Assembly: GCF_009906835.1 (NCBI RefSeq)
Contig: NZ_CP047652.1
Span: forward strand, 567,001-631,000
DNA length: 64,000 nt
Origin: Aristophania vespae
Lineage (GTDB): Bacteria; Pseudomonadota; Alphaproteobacteria; Acetobacterales; Acetobacteraceae
Reading direction: 5' to 3'
Shown: positions 1 to 10,014 of the stretch, piece after piece
Position numbering within the stretch: the stretch's first letter is position 1
Layout: each line of letters starts with the position of its first letter
Translations under genes and position numbers: made by a program
The notes under the pieces: generated by a model
What the model was told of the DNA's origin: nothing
The model's database searches: none
The model's input: only the letters and a program-made list of their open reading frames with translations

Positions 1-435
1 GGAGCAGCCTTAGCTTATTATTTAGTATTTCCCTTTGCATGGAAGTTTTTTCTCTCCTTCCAGCAATCAGGGGGGACAGATCAAATGGGCATTGAGTTAC
101 AGGCTCGCGTTTCAGAATATTTAAATCTGGTGACAAAAATGATTCTGGCTTTTGGTGTCTGCTTCGAATTGCCAGTTGCCCTAACATTAATTGTCAAAGC
201 TGGGTTGGTAAAAACGGCTTCATTAAAAAAGGTGCGCCGATATGCTTATGTTGCAGCCTTTGCTGTAGCGGCCGTTGTGGCTCCACCCGATGCAATTACA
301 ATGTTGAGCCTCGCAATCCCGTTAGTCTGTTTATATGAATTTTCAATCCTTGCGGCCAAATTAGTTGAGCCGCGTCGTCTGGAGGACGAAGAAGAAACGT
401 CCTCAGAAAGTAATATAAGTGGGGGAGTTCCTTAA
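1..435 (+). CDS. tatC: Sec-independent protein translocase TatC, C-terminal part
   Basis: TatC is the polytopic inner-membrane subunit that recognises twin-arginine signal peptides and recruits TatA/TatB to export folded proteins. The frame is open from base 1, so the N-terminal part lies outside the window; about 144 residues remain. Visible family marks are the FELPVALTLIVKAGLV segment and the APPDAITMLSLAIPLV segment, which match the conserved last periplasmic loop and the transmembrane helices of TatC. The C-terminal tail is short, acidic and cytoplasmic. serS begins three bases after the stop, the usual alphaproteobacterial tatABC-serS order, so the two are probably co-transcribed. The family call is firm; the true start is not visible. 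Confidence 0.95.
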   Translation, partial: GAALAYYLVFPFAWKFFLSFQQSGGTDQMGIELQARVSEYLNLVTKMILAFGVCFELPVALTLIVKAGLVKTASLKKVRRYAYVAAFAVAAVVAPPDAITMLSLAIPLVCLYEFSILAAKLVEPRRLEDEEETSSESNISGGVP

Positions 436-438
436 TTT

Positions 439-1701
439 ATGCATGACCTCAAAATCCTGCGGGCTGATCCAGACGCTTTTGATGCCGCTCTTAGTCGCCG
501 AGGCATTGCTCCGGTTGCTCAAAGTTTGGTACAGGAAGATGAAATGCGCAGAGCGGCTTTGGCAGAGCTGCAAAAAGCGCAGTCTGAACGTAAAATTATT
601 GCTCGTGATATCGGTCAGGCAAAAAGACAGGGCCAGGATAGCGCAGAGTTAGAAGCAAAGGCCATTGCCTTGCGCGACCATATTGCCACTCTTGAAGCAC
701 GCGCTAATACGCTTCAGGAAGCTATAGATAATGTTTTAAAAACTCTACCTAATCGTTTAGATGACTCTGTTCCCGATGGGCGCGATGAAAGTGAAAATCT
801 TGTCATTCATCAAAAGGGGGAAGTGCCCAAATTTACATTTACGCCTAAGCAGCATTTTGAATTAGGCGAAGCTCTGGGGATGATGGATTTTCCCACAGCA
901 ACCAAGATCTCGGGTGCGCGCTTTGTCATGTTGCGCGGTGCATTGGCAAGGCTTGAGCGTGCGCTAGGCCAGTTTATGCTTGATACACACACGCAAGATT
1001 TTGGGTATGAAGAAACAACAGTGCCACTGCTCGTAAATGACGCGGCCATGTATGGCACTGATAAATTACCTAAATTTGCTGAGGATTCTTTCCATACAGA
1101 AGATGGAAGGTGGCTTATTCCAACGGGTGAGGTGCCTTTAACGGCAACCGTTATGGGAGAGATGCTTTCTGCTAATATGCTGCCCAAAAGGCTCACAACC
1201 TTATCGTCTTGTTTTCGGTCTGAGGCTGGTTCGGCAGGAAGAGATGTGCGCGGTATGTTGCGTCAGCATCAATTTACAAAATGTGAGTTAGTTTCAATAG
1301 TAAAGCCCGAAGAGAGCGAGGCAGAACATGAACGCATGACGCGTGCTGCCGAAACAGTGCTTGAGCGGCTCGGCCTACCTTTCAGACGTGTGTTATTATG
1401 CGCTGGAGATACAGGCTTTGGTGCTGCTAAAACATATGACCTTGAAGCATGGCTCCCTGGTCAAAATGCCTGGCGTGAAGTGTCTTCCTGTTCCAATACA
1501 AAAGACTTTCAAGCACGCCGGATGAATGCGCGTTATAGAGCTGAAACGGGTCCTGCTTTTGTTCATACACTTAATGGATCTGGATTAGCAGTAGGCAGGG
1601 TCATGATCGCCCTGATGGAAGTTTATCAAAATGAGGCAGGTCAAGTTACGATCCCTGAACCTTTGCGTCCTTATATGGGCGGATTAGAAATTATCGGTTG
1701 A
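439..1701 (+). CDS. serS: Seryl-tRNA synthetase
   Basis: Class II aminoacyl-tRNA synthetase that charges tRNA-Ser (and tRNA-Sec where present) in the cytoplasm. Residues 1 to about 110 are rich in Glu, Lys, Ala and Leu and form the antiparallel coiled-coil arm that grips the long variable arm of tRNA-Ser. The catalytic core shows the TGE loop (IPTGEVPLT), motif 2 ([15 protein letters not shown]) and motif 3 ([16 protein letters not shown]). At 420 residues it has normal length. The ATG lies just after the tatC stop, and a GGGGAG inside the tatC 3' end can serve as its ribosome binding site. A strong hairpin directly after the stop closes the unit. Confidence 0.98.
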   Translation: MHDLKILRADPDAFDAALSRRGIAPVAQSLVQEDEMRRAALAELQKAQSERKIIARDIGQAKRQGQDSAELEAKAIALRDHIATLEARANTLQEAIDNVLKTLPNRLDDSVPDGRDESENLVIHQKGEVPKFTFTPKQHFELGEALGMMDFPTATKISGARFVMLRGALARLERALGQFMLDTHTQDFGYEETTVPLLVNDAAMYGTDKLPKFAEDSFHTEDGRWLIPTGEVPLTATVMGEMLSANMLPKRLTTLSSCFRSEAGSAGRDVRGMLRQHQFTKCELVSIVKPEESEAEHERMTRAAETVLERLGLPFRRVLLCAGDTGFGAAKTYDLEAWLPGQNAWREVSSCSNTKDFQARRMNARYRAETGPAFVHTLNGSGLAVGRVMIALMEVYQNEAGQVTIPEPLRPYMGGLEIIG

Positions 1702-1706
1702 GGTTT

Positions 1707-1744
1707 ATATGCTCAGTACGCTCCCATGAAGCGGCTGAGCATAT
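1707..1744 (+). terminator. Hairpin terminator after serS
   Basis: Perfect 10-bp inverted repeat ATATGCTCAG / CTGAGCATAT (1707-1716 and 1735-1744), with a further CGCT/AGCG pairing inside. It starts six bases after the serS stop. There is no clean T-tract, so it may act as a transcript-end or stability hairpin. The rest of the gap up to 1998 is very AT-rich and shows no gene; it presumably holds the promoter of the next gene. Confidence 0.7.
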
Positions 1745-1998
1745 CTAACATGCCAGACAATTTTTGTAAGTTATGGCGTTCATTACGATAAAAGAACGTT
1801 AACTTAATAAAATACTAACAGAAAAATATTTCATAATTTTGTGTTTATTATTGACCATATTATGAAACAATTAAGAAAAAATCAGCACAATAAATCAGAT
1901 TAATATTATTAATCCTCTTAATTACGGCGCTTTTTCTACAAAAAGAGAGACGTGCTTCAAATTGAAATGAATTTTACCAGACTCATGAAGGAGGGTTC

Positions 1999-2304
1999 AT
2001 GAAAAACGCTGTATCGCTGGGTATTTTTCTTGTTTTTGCTGTGGCTATTTTAGGGTTAGTGCAGCTTTATCTAACTTTTGTGGGTATTTGGCATGTATGG
2101 GGGCTTATAGCGGCTATCATCGCCATTGTCGTTACATTTGTCTTTAGAACGTCAGTTCTGCTTCTTATAGGTACTTACATGGGAGCGGTACATGTTTGGG
2201 GTTGGCCCTGGTGGGGTGCGGTCCTTATCGCTATCCCTGCGGTTTTCTTCCTCATTCCTGGAGCAATTTTAATTTTCTTCAAAAAATTCGGAATGAAAAA
2301 TTAA
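1999..2304 (+). CDS. Small hypothetical membrane protein
   Basis: Not recognised as a named family. The 101-residue product is almost entirely hydrophobic, with about three predicted membrane segments (roughly residues 5-30, 34-58 and 66-94) and a basic C-terminus ending KKFGMKN. A Trp/Gly-rich turn (VWGWPWWGA, about residues 66-74) is distinctive. The ATG is well supported: a strong GAAGGAGG lies six to eight bases upstream. The gene stands alone, with a long AT-rich leader and the serS hairpin before it and a strong terminator after it, which implies its own promoter. The function is unknown; the inner-membrane location is inferred from composition. Confidence 0.75.
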   Translation: MKNAVSLGIFLVFAVAILGLVQLYLTFVGIWHVWGLIAAIIAIVVTFVFRTSVLLLIGTYMGAVHVWGWPWWGAVLIAIPAVFFLIPGAILIFFKKFGMKN

Positions 2305-2332
2305 CATCTTCCATATTTAAGATGCATTTTAA

Positions 2333-2364
2333 AAAGAGGGTCCAAGTTTTTCTTGGCCCTCTTT
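2333..2364. terminator. Bidirectional Rho-independent terminator
   Basis: Long hairpin AAAGAGGGTCCAAG / CTTGGCCCTCTTT around a five-T loop, with one mismatch. It is A-rich on the left and ends in TTT on the right. It sits between two convergent genes and can end both transcripts. Confidence 0.85.
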
Positions 2365-2371
2365 GCGCATT

Positions 2372-4838
2372 TTACGAGCGAGATTTACCAAATGGCTTCT
2401 TTTTCTTTTCAGCGCCTTTTTTATTTTTTGAAGTAGGACCACTATCCTTAGATTGGTCTTTAACTTTACGGCTCTTAAAAGATTTTGGTGCTCCATGCCT
2501 CTTTAAACGCCGTGAGCTTTCTTTCATTCGACTTTGTGTGCGCAGAACGCTTTCAATCCAGTCATTAAGCTTGGTGGCATTATATTCTGCATCTTCCAAT
2601 GCTGGATAATAGTCAGGAAAACGCATAGCCAGCCAGCGCCAGCTAACAAGCCTTTTATGGCGTTTTTCAGCGCGTTCAAGCTCAGTGTTATCGGCTTTTG
2701 TTGGAACTGGTAGGCGGCCAGTTCCAGGGGATGAACTATTTTTCCACTCGCATGGTTGGCAGCCCAGTCAATCAGGCGTTGAATGCCATTATCACGCATA
2801 TCTACCGGGCACATCGCATAGGTCCATCGAGTGATAAGATCGAGATTTTCAACACCTTCTAATGAAGCTGCAATTTCAAGGGCCTGTTCCATATCTGCCA
2901 GACGATAATTTGGGTCATCAGGACGAAGAACGGCGCGCTTAATGCGGGTGAGTACACCATAAAGACTATCTGAGCCGATTTCCTGTGCAACAGCTTGTAC
3001 AATGTCAGCATCAGGTTGCACAAAAGGCCGCAAATCTTTCATTGTTTCAGGTGGGGCTTCTAGCATATGACGAATAAAAGAAGGACTACCACCTCCTTCT
3101 AAAACACAAACTAACCCATCTTCATGTTTGCCAAAGCGTCCGGCGCGACCACCAATTTGCTTCACTTCCTGAGAGGTAAGATTGCGTGTATTACGGCCAT
3201 CATATTTGCGTAACGTACTAAAAATTACGCGTTTTATAGAAAGATTTAATCCCATACCGATAGCATCTGTTGCAATCAGAATATCGGCCTCTCCATTATT
3301 AAAACGCGCTGCCTCTGCACGTCTCACCTCTGGACTAAGAGCGCCATAAATAACGGCAACGCGTTTATTGCGCTCAAGTAACTGGGCCCGGTAATCCAAT
3401 ACTTCACGGCGAGAAAATGCAATTAGAGCATCGCCCTGACGCAAATTATCTAATGATAAAGTGCCACCAGTTCTTAAAGGACTTTTACGTTCAAGGTGAA
3501 TTTCATCTACCGGATCGTTACATAAAGCAGCAATACGTTTGACGAGCGGGATACAGTCAGCAGCGCCTAGAATGAAAATATGGCGCGCTGGTACTCCCAT
3601 GATAGCAGCCGTCCATGCGGCACCCCGATCGGTATCTGTGAGCATTTGCGCTTCGTCAATAATGGCGACATCGACGGGATTATGAAAAGGGCACATTTCA
3701 ACCGTCGCGGCGAGATGGCGTGCTGTAGGGTCTATAATACGCTCTTCACCAGTGGTGAGAGATATTGGGACATTGCGACTTAACATAGCCTCGCGAAATT
3801 CATGTGCCAAAAGCCGCAAGGGTGCTAATGCAATACCAGATTTAGCTTCTGCCAGAGCGGCCAGGGCAGTGTAAGATTTTCCCGAATTTGTGGGGCCTGT
3901 TACCAGCGTAATCCGTCGTTTAAGGGCGCGCGCTGTTCGGAAATGACCGGCAAAACGATCTAAGGCAGCAACGCGGGCAATAGCTTCGTTTCCGGTGCCG
4001 GTCTCATTTAAAATAATTTTATTAGATTTGTCTTTTTTAGACAGACCTTTGCGCCATAAAGATACTTCAGGCCGTAACTTTTTGATTTCTGTAGGGTCAA
4101 AAAAGAAAATTTCTAGACCATCAGGCTGTGTCTCGCGTTTGGCGATAGGAAGGCGATTTTCGGCAATCCATTTTAGAACTTCACGTCTTGAGCAATGAAG
4201 AAGAGAGGGTATCTCTTCATAGCCAATAAGTGTTTCTTCCCATTTCTGAAGATGAATAAGCTCTTGTTGGCGCCGTTTTTCAGCACGTAAACGGATGGCC
4301 TCCTGTTCCTGCTGGCGCTTTTCTTCTGAAAGTATAAGTTCATCTTCAAAGCCCAAATCCACAGCCCCAAAAGCACGTGCGATGGATTGGGATAGTCGTT
4401 CAAGCTGTTTTGCAGAAGGAAATGCACCCGAATCAATTAGATCAGCTCTGACTTCTTCCAAAACTTGTTTGGGGTTGTCCCCAATATCACGCCACCTCTC
4501 TTCTAATACAGACTCGAGAAGTTCCGAGAGAGTCTCTCCGGTGATAAGGGGATCATTGACGCGTTCAGCAGCACTTAAGACATCGCTCTTACTGACCCAT
4601 ATATCGCCAGCTCTTTGGGCGCTATTCATAAGATTATTGGCCCATTGCCTCCGCCTTACCTGACATAGAGCCTGTATAAGTTCTGGGACACTGATTGTGT
4701 CTTTGTCAGTGCCTAAGCGTCTTGCAACCTGGCGGAGCAGGGCCGGTCTTTCTTTTGGTGTTATTTTAAGATCAGTCCCTAACCCTTTTTCAGCAAGTGA
4801 AAGAGCGTGTTCTGCGGGTGAGGGGTATAATCATGCAT
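2372..4838 (-). pseudogene. SUV3-like DEAD/DExH RNA helicase, reading frame broken twice
   Basis: Superfamily 2 helicase related to mitochondrial SUV3, a family common in alphaproteobacteria and thought to act in RNA turnover. The longest open stretch (4629-2524) carries Walker A (GPTNSGKSYTAL), the DEAQ box (IIDEAQML) and motif VI (QIGGRAGRFG). A charged Glu/Arg/Gln-rich region precedes the motor. Two breaks are visible. At C4 on the coding strand (2727-2730) the frame runs into a false C-terminus. One extra C joins IVHP to PGTGRLPVPTK and continues in family-like sequence to a stop at 2372, ending in a basic Lys-rich tail. At C4 (4822-4825) one extra C joins an upstream ATG at 4838 (MHDYTPSP) to an open frame that otherwise has no start codon before 4629. 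Corrected, the protein has about 822 residues. Either a recent pseudogene or base-calling loss. Confidence 0.8.
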
Positions 4839-4978
4839 ATGCTAGGAGACCTGTTTTGGCGAAATACCAGCAAAAATTAACATCAGTAAAAAATTCTAAA
4901 AAACCAGAAAATGAGTATTATCAAGCTTTTTTATAACAATTCTTTGTTGATGATGGGTTTGGGTGGCTTTCCGTGAGC

Positions 4979-5006
4979 TGTGACAATGCGATAGAAACAT
5001 GTCACA
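4979..5006. promoter_or_regulatory. Inverted repeat upstream of fpr
   Basis: Arms TGTGACA (4979-4985) and TGTCACA (5000-5006) are perfect inverted repeats with centres 21 bp apart, about two helical turns. They lie about 67 bp before the fpr start in the intergenic region between the helicase and fpr. The geometry suits a dimeric regulator, but no regulator is identified. Inference only. Confidence 0.35.
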
Positions 5007-5072
5007 CTTAAAGTAATAGGCCTCTGCCTTAATTCCTTTTCTTCTTATTGTCCAACGGAGACTAAGACGGAT

Positions 5073-5966
5073 ATGACAACTCCATTTCCAGCTGATGCAG
5101 CCCCAACCCCAACTATGGATGCTCCATTAAGCGGGCTTGTTCCACATGAAGGGCATGAGCGCCAATATCGTTTGGAAAAGCCGAGCAAAGAATACGGCCA
5201 TCTTTATCCAGCTGAAGTAAAGCAGGTTCATCATTGGACCAATCGTCTTTTTAGTTTTACGACGACTCGTGATCCAGGTCTGCGCTTTGAAAATGGCCAA
5301 TTTACAATGATTGGCATTGAAGTTGAGGGTAAACCCCTTTTGCGTGCTTATTCCATTGCTTCTGCCAATTATGAAGATGAAATGGAATTTCTTTCTATTG
5401 CCGTAGAAAATGGTCCTCTCACATCACGCTTGCGCCACGTTAAGGTTGGAGACACTGTTCTCATTGGTCGTAAACCTGTCGGGACGCTGCTTTTAGATAA
5501 TTTAAAGCCTGGTCGTAACCTATATTTTCTTTCTACCGGCACGGGCCTGGCTCCTTTTATGAGCCTCATTAAAGATCCCGAAGCTTACGATCGTTATGAT
5601 AATATCATCCTCACTCACACAGTGCGTGAAAGAGGAGAGCTTGCTTATAAAGATTTTATTGAAACGATTTTACCTGAGCATGAATTTCTGGGAGATGACA
5701 TCAAGGCTAAGTTGAAATATTATCCTGCTGTCACGCGTGAAGATTTTCCCGTGCAGGAACGTATTACCAGCTTGATCCAGAATGGACGTATTTTTCGTGA
5801 TCTAAACATTCCTGGGCTTGACCCAGAACATGACAGAGTCATGATTTGTGGTTCACCTGAAATGCTTGCTGACACAGAAAAATTGCTTGAAGAACGTGGT
5901 TTTGTAGAAGGCAACATGAATAACCAAGGTTCTTATGTTGTCGAAAAGGCATTTGCTGAACGCTAA
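5073..5966 (+). CDS. fpr: Ferredoxin--NADP(+) reductase
   Basis: Cytoplasmic FAD enzyme moving electrons between NADPH and ferredoxin or flavodoxin, in redox balance and oxidative stress defence. After a variable N-terminal extension of about 40 residues come the FAD-binding motif RAYSIAS (about residue 90), the GPLTSRL phosphate loop and the NADP-binding STGTGLAPFMSLI. The C-terminus, with an aromatic followed by a short extension (VVEKAFAER), resembles the bacterial Rhodobacter-type subclass rather than the plant type. At 297 residues it is slightly longer than usual because of the N-terminus. The ATG follows an AACGGAGAC ribosome site. Glutathione reductase follows 24 bases downstream on the same strand, a plausible redox operon. 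Confidence 0.93.
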   Translation: MTTPFPADAAPTPTMDAPLSGLVPHEGHERQYRLEKPSKEYGHLYPAEVKQVHHWTNRLFSFTTTRDPGLRFENGQFTMIGIEVEGKPLLRAYSIASANYEDEMEFLSIAVENGPLTSRLRHVKVGDTVLIGRKPVGTLLLDNLKPGRNLYFLSTGTGLAPFMSLIKDPEAYDRYDNIILTHTVRERGELAYKDFIETILPEHEFLGDDIKAKLKYYPAVTREDFPVQERITSLIQNGRIFRDLNIPGLDPEHDRVMICGSPEMLADTEKLLEERGFVEGNMNNQGSYVVEKAFAER

Positions 5967-5990
5967 CTCTTAGCCAGTAAGGAACGAAAA

Positions 5991-7406
5991 GTGATGCAGG
6001 AATTTGACCTCTTTGTCATTGGTGCAGGCTCTGGTGGTGTGCGGTGCGCACGCATTGCGGCACAGAATGGCGCTAATGTTGCTATAGTTGAAAGACAACA
6101 TTGGGGAGGGACCTGTGTTAATCTTGGATGTGTCCCTAAAAAGCTAATGGTTTATGCCTCCGAAATGGGGCAATCTTTAAAAGATGCGCCCTCTTATGGC
6201 TGGGATGTCCATATAAACGGCCATGACTGGGCGCACTTTATTGAGGCTAAGGATAAAGAAATAGCGCGCTTAAATGGGGTATATGTTTCTTTGCTTAAGC
6301 GTGCAGGCGTTACTTCCTTTACAGGTAATGCACGCCTGAAAGCGGGTAATATTATCGAAATTACCCCATCCCCTTTAGAGCCTGATGCACCTACCCTTAT
6401 AGTTAAAGCCAAAAAAATTGTTTTGGCGACTGGTTCGACCCCGGTGCGCTTAGATATTCCTGGTGCTGAGCACGCTCTTGTTTCAGATGATGTTTTTTCT
6501 TTAAAAGAGCGTCCACAACATATAGCAATTATTGGTAGTGGCTATATTGGACTGGAATTTGCCAGTATTTTCAATAATCTTGGGTCCGATGTTGAGTTAG
6601 TTTATCGCCAAAATCTACCCTTAAGAGGGTTTGACACAGATTTGCGCGAACATATGCATGCCCTGATTGATATGAAGGGCATAGTGCAACATGTTGAAAC
6701 GACACCCAAAAAAATTGAAAAAACTGACGCGGGCTTAGAGCTTACTCTCTCTACGGGTAAAGTGCTTAAAGTCGATGCTGTATTAATGGCAACAGGCAGG
6801 CGTCCTGCGATTGATGAGTTAGGGCTTGAGGAAGCGGGTATAGAAACTGATAAAGGTGCTGTTAAAACAGACTCTTCTTTTGCTACATCAGTGCCCTCAA
6901 TTTATGCTATTGGCGATATTACAAACCAGTATAATTTGACGCCAACGGCTATTGCAGAGGGTCATTTATTAGCTGAGGCTTTATTTAATCCTCAGGGAAG
7001 AGACTGGTCTTTTGAGACAACGCCTAAAGCTGTATTTTTCTCCCCACCTATGGCGAGTGTTGGTTTGACAGAGCAAGAAGCTGTTAAGCAACATGATCTT
7101 GAAATTTACAGTTCACAATTTACGCCTATGGCGCAAACACTTCCCGGCCGTCCTGGCAAAACATTTATGAAATTAATTGTTGATGCCCGCAGTGGTGTGT
7201 TGCTTGGAGCACATATGATTGGCCCTGATGCGCCAGAAATCATACAGATGTTAGCCATAGCCGTAACAGCGAGCTTAACTAAAGCTGAGCTTGATCGCAC
7301 TCTGTCACTTCATCCAACCTCAGCCGAAGAATTTGTGACCATGCGTACACCAGACCGAAAAGTGCCGAGAGCAAAAGCTAGTACTTCGTCAGGTGAGGCT
7401 CCTTGA
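5991..7406 (+). CDS. gor: Glutathione-disulfide reductase
   Basis: FAD- and NADPH-dependent class I disulfide oxidoreductase that keeps glutathione reduced. Seen: N-terminal FAD motif GAGSGGVRCARIAA, the redox-active CVNLGC pair followed by VPKK, the second Rossmann motif IGSGYIGLEFASIFNNLGS, the FAD-contacting AIGDI segment, and the C-terminal catalytic HPTSAEEF. At 471 residues, length is normal. The start is GTG at 5991 directly followed by ATG at 5994; AAGGA upstream serves either. Lying 24 bases after fpr, it probably shares its transcript. The FUSC-type exporter follows in 21 bases. Thioredoxin-type or trypanothione-type substrates cannot be excluded, but the bacterial Gor assignment fits best. 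Confidence 0.93.
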   Translation: MMQEFDLFVIGAGSGGVRCARIAAQNGANVAIVERQHWGGTCVNLGCVPKKLMVYASEMGQSLKDAPSYGWDVHINGHDWAHFIEAKDKEIARLNGVYVSLLKRAGVTSFTGNARLKAGNIIEITPSPLEPDAPTLIVKAKKIVLATGSTPVRLDIPGAEHALVSDDVFSLKERPQHIAIIGSGYIGLEFASIFNNLGSDVELVYRQNLPLRGFDTDLREHMHALIDMKGIVQHVETTPKKIEKTDAGLELTLSTGKVLKVDAVLMATGRRPAIDELGLEEAGIETDKGAVKTDSSFATSVPSIYAIGDITNQYNLTPTAIAEGHLLAEALFNPQGRDWSFETTPKAVFFSPPMASVGLTEQEAVKQHDLEIYSSQFTPMAQTLPGRPGKTFMKLIVDARSGVLLGAHMIGPDAPEIIQMLAIAVTASLTKAELDRTLSLHPTSAEEFVTMRTPDRKVPRAKASTSSGEAP

Positions 7407-7427
7407 AAAATAAAAAGAATTAAAAGG

Positions 7428-9519
7428 ATGATGAAGCAATCGTTGTTGAAGCCTAATAATTACAACGCTGTTTTTTTTGCATTACGCACAACGATTGTTT
7501 CACTTATTGCTCTTGGCATAGCTTTTTGGATGGAGCTAGGAGAGCCACAATGGGCGGCTATGACCGTTTGGATTGTAGCACAGAGCTCTCGTGGCATGAG
7601 TCATTCCAAAGGGAAATGGAGGATTATCGGGACATTAGGGGGGTGATCGCAGCAATCATTCTCATTGCATCATTTCCGCAATATCCTTGGCTTTTCTTTA
7701 TTGCTCTCGCTTTATTATCAGCCCTTTGTACGGGGCTTTCTTCTGTTACGCATAACTTTCGAAGTTATGCCCTTGTACTAATTGCCTATACATGCGCCAT
7801 CATCTCATTAAGTGCCCTTGAAAGACCTGATCAGGTCTTTAATGTTGCTGTAGCACGGGGAACCTACATTATATTGGGTGTTGTGTGCGAAATGGTAGGA
7901 GGCATGATCTGTGTGCCAAACTCGGCGCGTAATGCCTTAGAGGATTTGCATAAGCGTTTATCAAACTTGATGGGTGATTCTGCCAAAGCAATAGCTGGTG
8001 TACTTCGTGGAAAAGAAGGGTCGGTAGATAAACTCAGTACTCTGTTAAGTTCCCTGCAAGGTTTTAATGACGGGCTTGAATTTATCCGTAGTGCGACGCA
8101 GCGGGCAGGGGGTGATACTGATCGTGCTCATATTGTCCTAACCCTGGTTGCGGTTGTCTTATCGCGGGGCCTAGGTTTGCACTCACGCATTATGTCAGTG
8201 GGTGATTTGCCCGAAAATATTAAAAATGATCTTGATTTTTTGGCAGATAAATTGGAGGAGCTACCTGATATTCTTGCCATTCGAGGGCAGGGCGCTATTG
8301 CAATTGATAAGTTAGAGGAATTAAAAAGTTATAGTAACAAAAAGCTAAAGCAATATTTAATGAAAGATGATGATGCCTCCTTAAAGGGGGCATAATTTTT
8401 TCGGGTGTTGAGTTTTTTGTGAAGGATTTTATTGTTGCCTTATCCGGGCATCATTTCGATAAAAAACAATATCCTCTTACCCAATATCATAAATTAAAAC
8501 GCCAACCTGACTGGCGACTTGCTATTGCAAATGGGTTAAGGACAATAGTTGCCATATTATTAGGGGCTTTGATATGGGAGGTTACGGCATGGAACGAAGG
8601 AGCAGCTTATCTTAGTCTGATTGCCGTTGTCTGTACTCGCTTTGCCACTTTTGATAATACTGTTTTAATTAGTCGTTTATTTTTTTACGGGGCGTTATTG
8701 GCTGTAATAGCCAGTATTATACCTGTATTTTTTATCATACCCCTTACATCAAGTTTTGTTCTTTTTGGTACGTTTGTTGGGTTTATGATGTTTTTGGGCG
8801 GGCTTGCCCTGCGTTATCCTCCTACCTCCGTAATTGCAGCGTCTTTTTCAAATTTCTTCCCCTGGGTTTTAGGGCTTGATAATCAAACACGACTGAATGA
8901 GCTAAACTGGTTTAATACGTCTGCGGTTTTGCTATTAGCTCTATGGAGCGGTGTGGTGGTTTTCCAGATAATTTTGCCGTTTTCGGCCCCTCAGGCATGG
9001 CGCACTTTAAGGCGTCATTTGGTTGGAGGGTTGAAACAGCTTATTGTCCGGTCAACGCATGTTCCTAAAATGGCCCAGATAGATTGGGTTGCAGATACGG
9101 CATCACGTATGGAGCAAGTCTTTCGCTATGCTGGGCAGCTCCCAGAACACCACTTAAATGCCATGGTGAAAGGAACCCTCTCTATTATGACCGTAGGTCG
9201 TAATCTTTTGGTGCTAGAGAATTTTGCCCAAATGGGCCGTCTGCCCCAGGAAGTTGCTCAAGAAGGTGAAAAGCTCGTACGTGAGCTTATTAAGCCTGTC
9301 TCTGATGAAAGCATAGCAGGCCCACCTTCAGCGTTGGATCTTCATTCTAGTCTTTCATATTTGCGAAAAATTCTTATAAATTCACAAAGTTTTTCAGAAA
9401 GGCGGGATATTGTTTTGGCGTTAGGGGCGCTTATTATTGTGCGTTTTGAATTTTCTGCCAGTCGCATTTTTCTGACAGAAACAGTCATATTTACCGGAAA
9501 ATCAGAAGGGCTAGGCTAA
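7428..9519 (+). pseudogene. FUSC/AaeB-type inner-membrane efflux protein, reading frame broken twice
   Basis: FUSC (fusaric acid resistance, AaeB-like) proteins are inner-membrane exporters of aromatic acids. The layout is two halves, each a hydrophobic bundle followed by a soluble helical domain. The first frame ends at a TGA right after a G6 run (7638-7643); one added G turns TLGG-stop into TLGGVIAAIILIASF and continues. The second frame ends after a G5 run (8386-8390); one added G joins SLKGG to IIFSGVEFFVKDF, entering the frame that runs to 9519. Restored, one protein of about 698 residues results, the normal family length. An eight-T run at 7471-7478 in the same gene is intact. Read literally it is a pseudogene; loss of single Gs by slippage or base calling is as likely. 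It closely follows gor. AaeA or TolC-like partners are not visible here. Confidence 0.8.
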
Positions 9520-9537
9520 TATTTGGATCTCGTTAAG

Positions 9538-9567
9538 AAGCGAGAGCTCTGTGAGATGCTCTCGCTT
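9538..9567. terminator. Bidirectional terminator
   Basis: Perfect 10-bp stem AAGCGAGAGC / GCTCTCGCTT followed by TTAAATAAA. It sits between the convergent FUSC gene and the small exported protein gene. Confidence 0.8.
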
Positions 9568-9576
9568 TAAATAAAC

Positions 9577-10014
9577 TTAATATTGAAATCCATTACCACG
9601 CGGGGCGACCCACCCATTTCCAGTTGCATCACCTAGTTCGCCACTTTGGGTAGGGTTACTGTCCTGGTAGGCAGTGCCAAACTTGCTAAGATCAGCTCCT
9701 GTGGTTTTGTCGCGTTGCACTTTTGCCTGGTGGTCAGGGTCTGGGCCGTTTTGAAATTCCATCGAAGGAGCTTCCTGATAACCTGGCGGTGGTGGACGGT
9801 TGCCACGGGCGCGGTAGTGCTCACCACCATGAACAGTTTGTTTTTTAATGGTTGGGCTTGCTTTTGATGACGTTCTATCCTGTTGATAGGGGGCGCTGAA
9901 CTGAACTTCCTGCGCTACAGCATTAGAGCTGAGGGGAGCAGTCTGAGCGAGTCCGAGGATCAACCCAGTGGCGCTGAGTAGAGAAAGTTTATTACGGCCA
10001 ATAATTAGTTTCAT
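9577..10014 (-). CDS. Hypothetical exported protein
   Basis: No family recognised. The product has a clear signal peptide (MKLIIGRNK, then a hydrophobic stretch, then SSNAVAQE, with likely cleavage after Ala near residue 35). The mature part is small, polar and low in complexity, with a Pro run (RPPPPGYQ) and many Gln, Gly and Asn, so it is probably a periplasmic or surface protein. The start at 10014 is chosen because CAGGAAG lies six bases upstream; an ATG at 10041 in the same frame lacks both a ribosome site and a signal-peptide-like N-terminus. Monocistronic: a terminator follows and a divergent gene precedes it. Confidence 0.7.
   Translation of the reverse strand: MKLIIGRNKLSLLSATGLILGLAQTAPLSSNAVAQEVQFSAPYQQDRTSSKASPTIKKQTVHGGEHYRARGNRPPPPGYQEAPSMEFQNGPDPDHQAKVQRDKTTGADLSKFGTAYQDSNPTQSGELGDATGNGWVAPRGNGFQY

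Noticed and set aside
8419-9519. Second independent FUSC gene starting at GTG 8419
   Set aside because: The frame continues upstream without a stop into the first half once a single G is restored; no ribosome site at the GTG.
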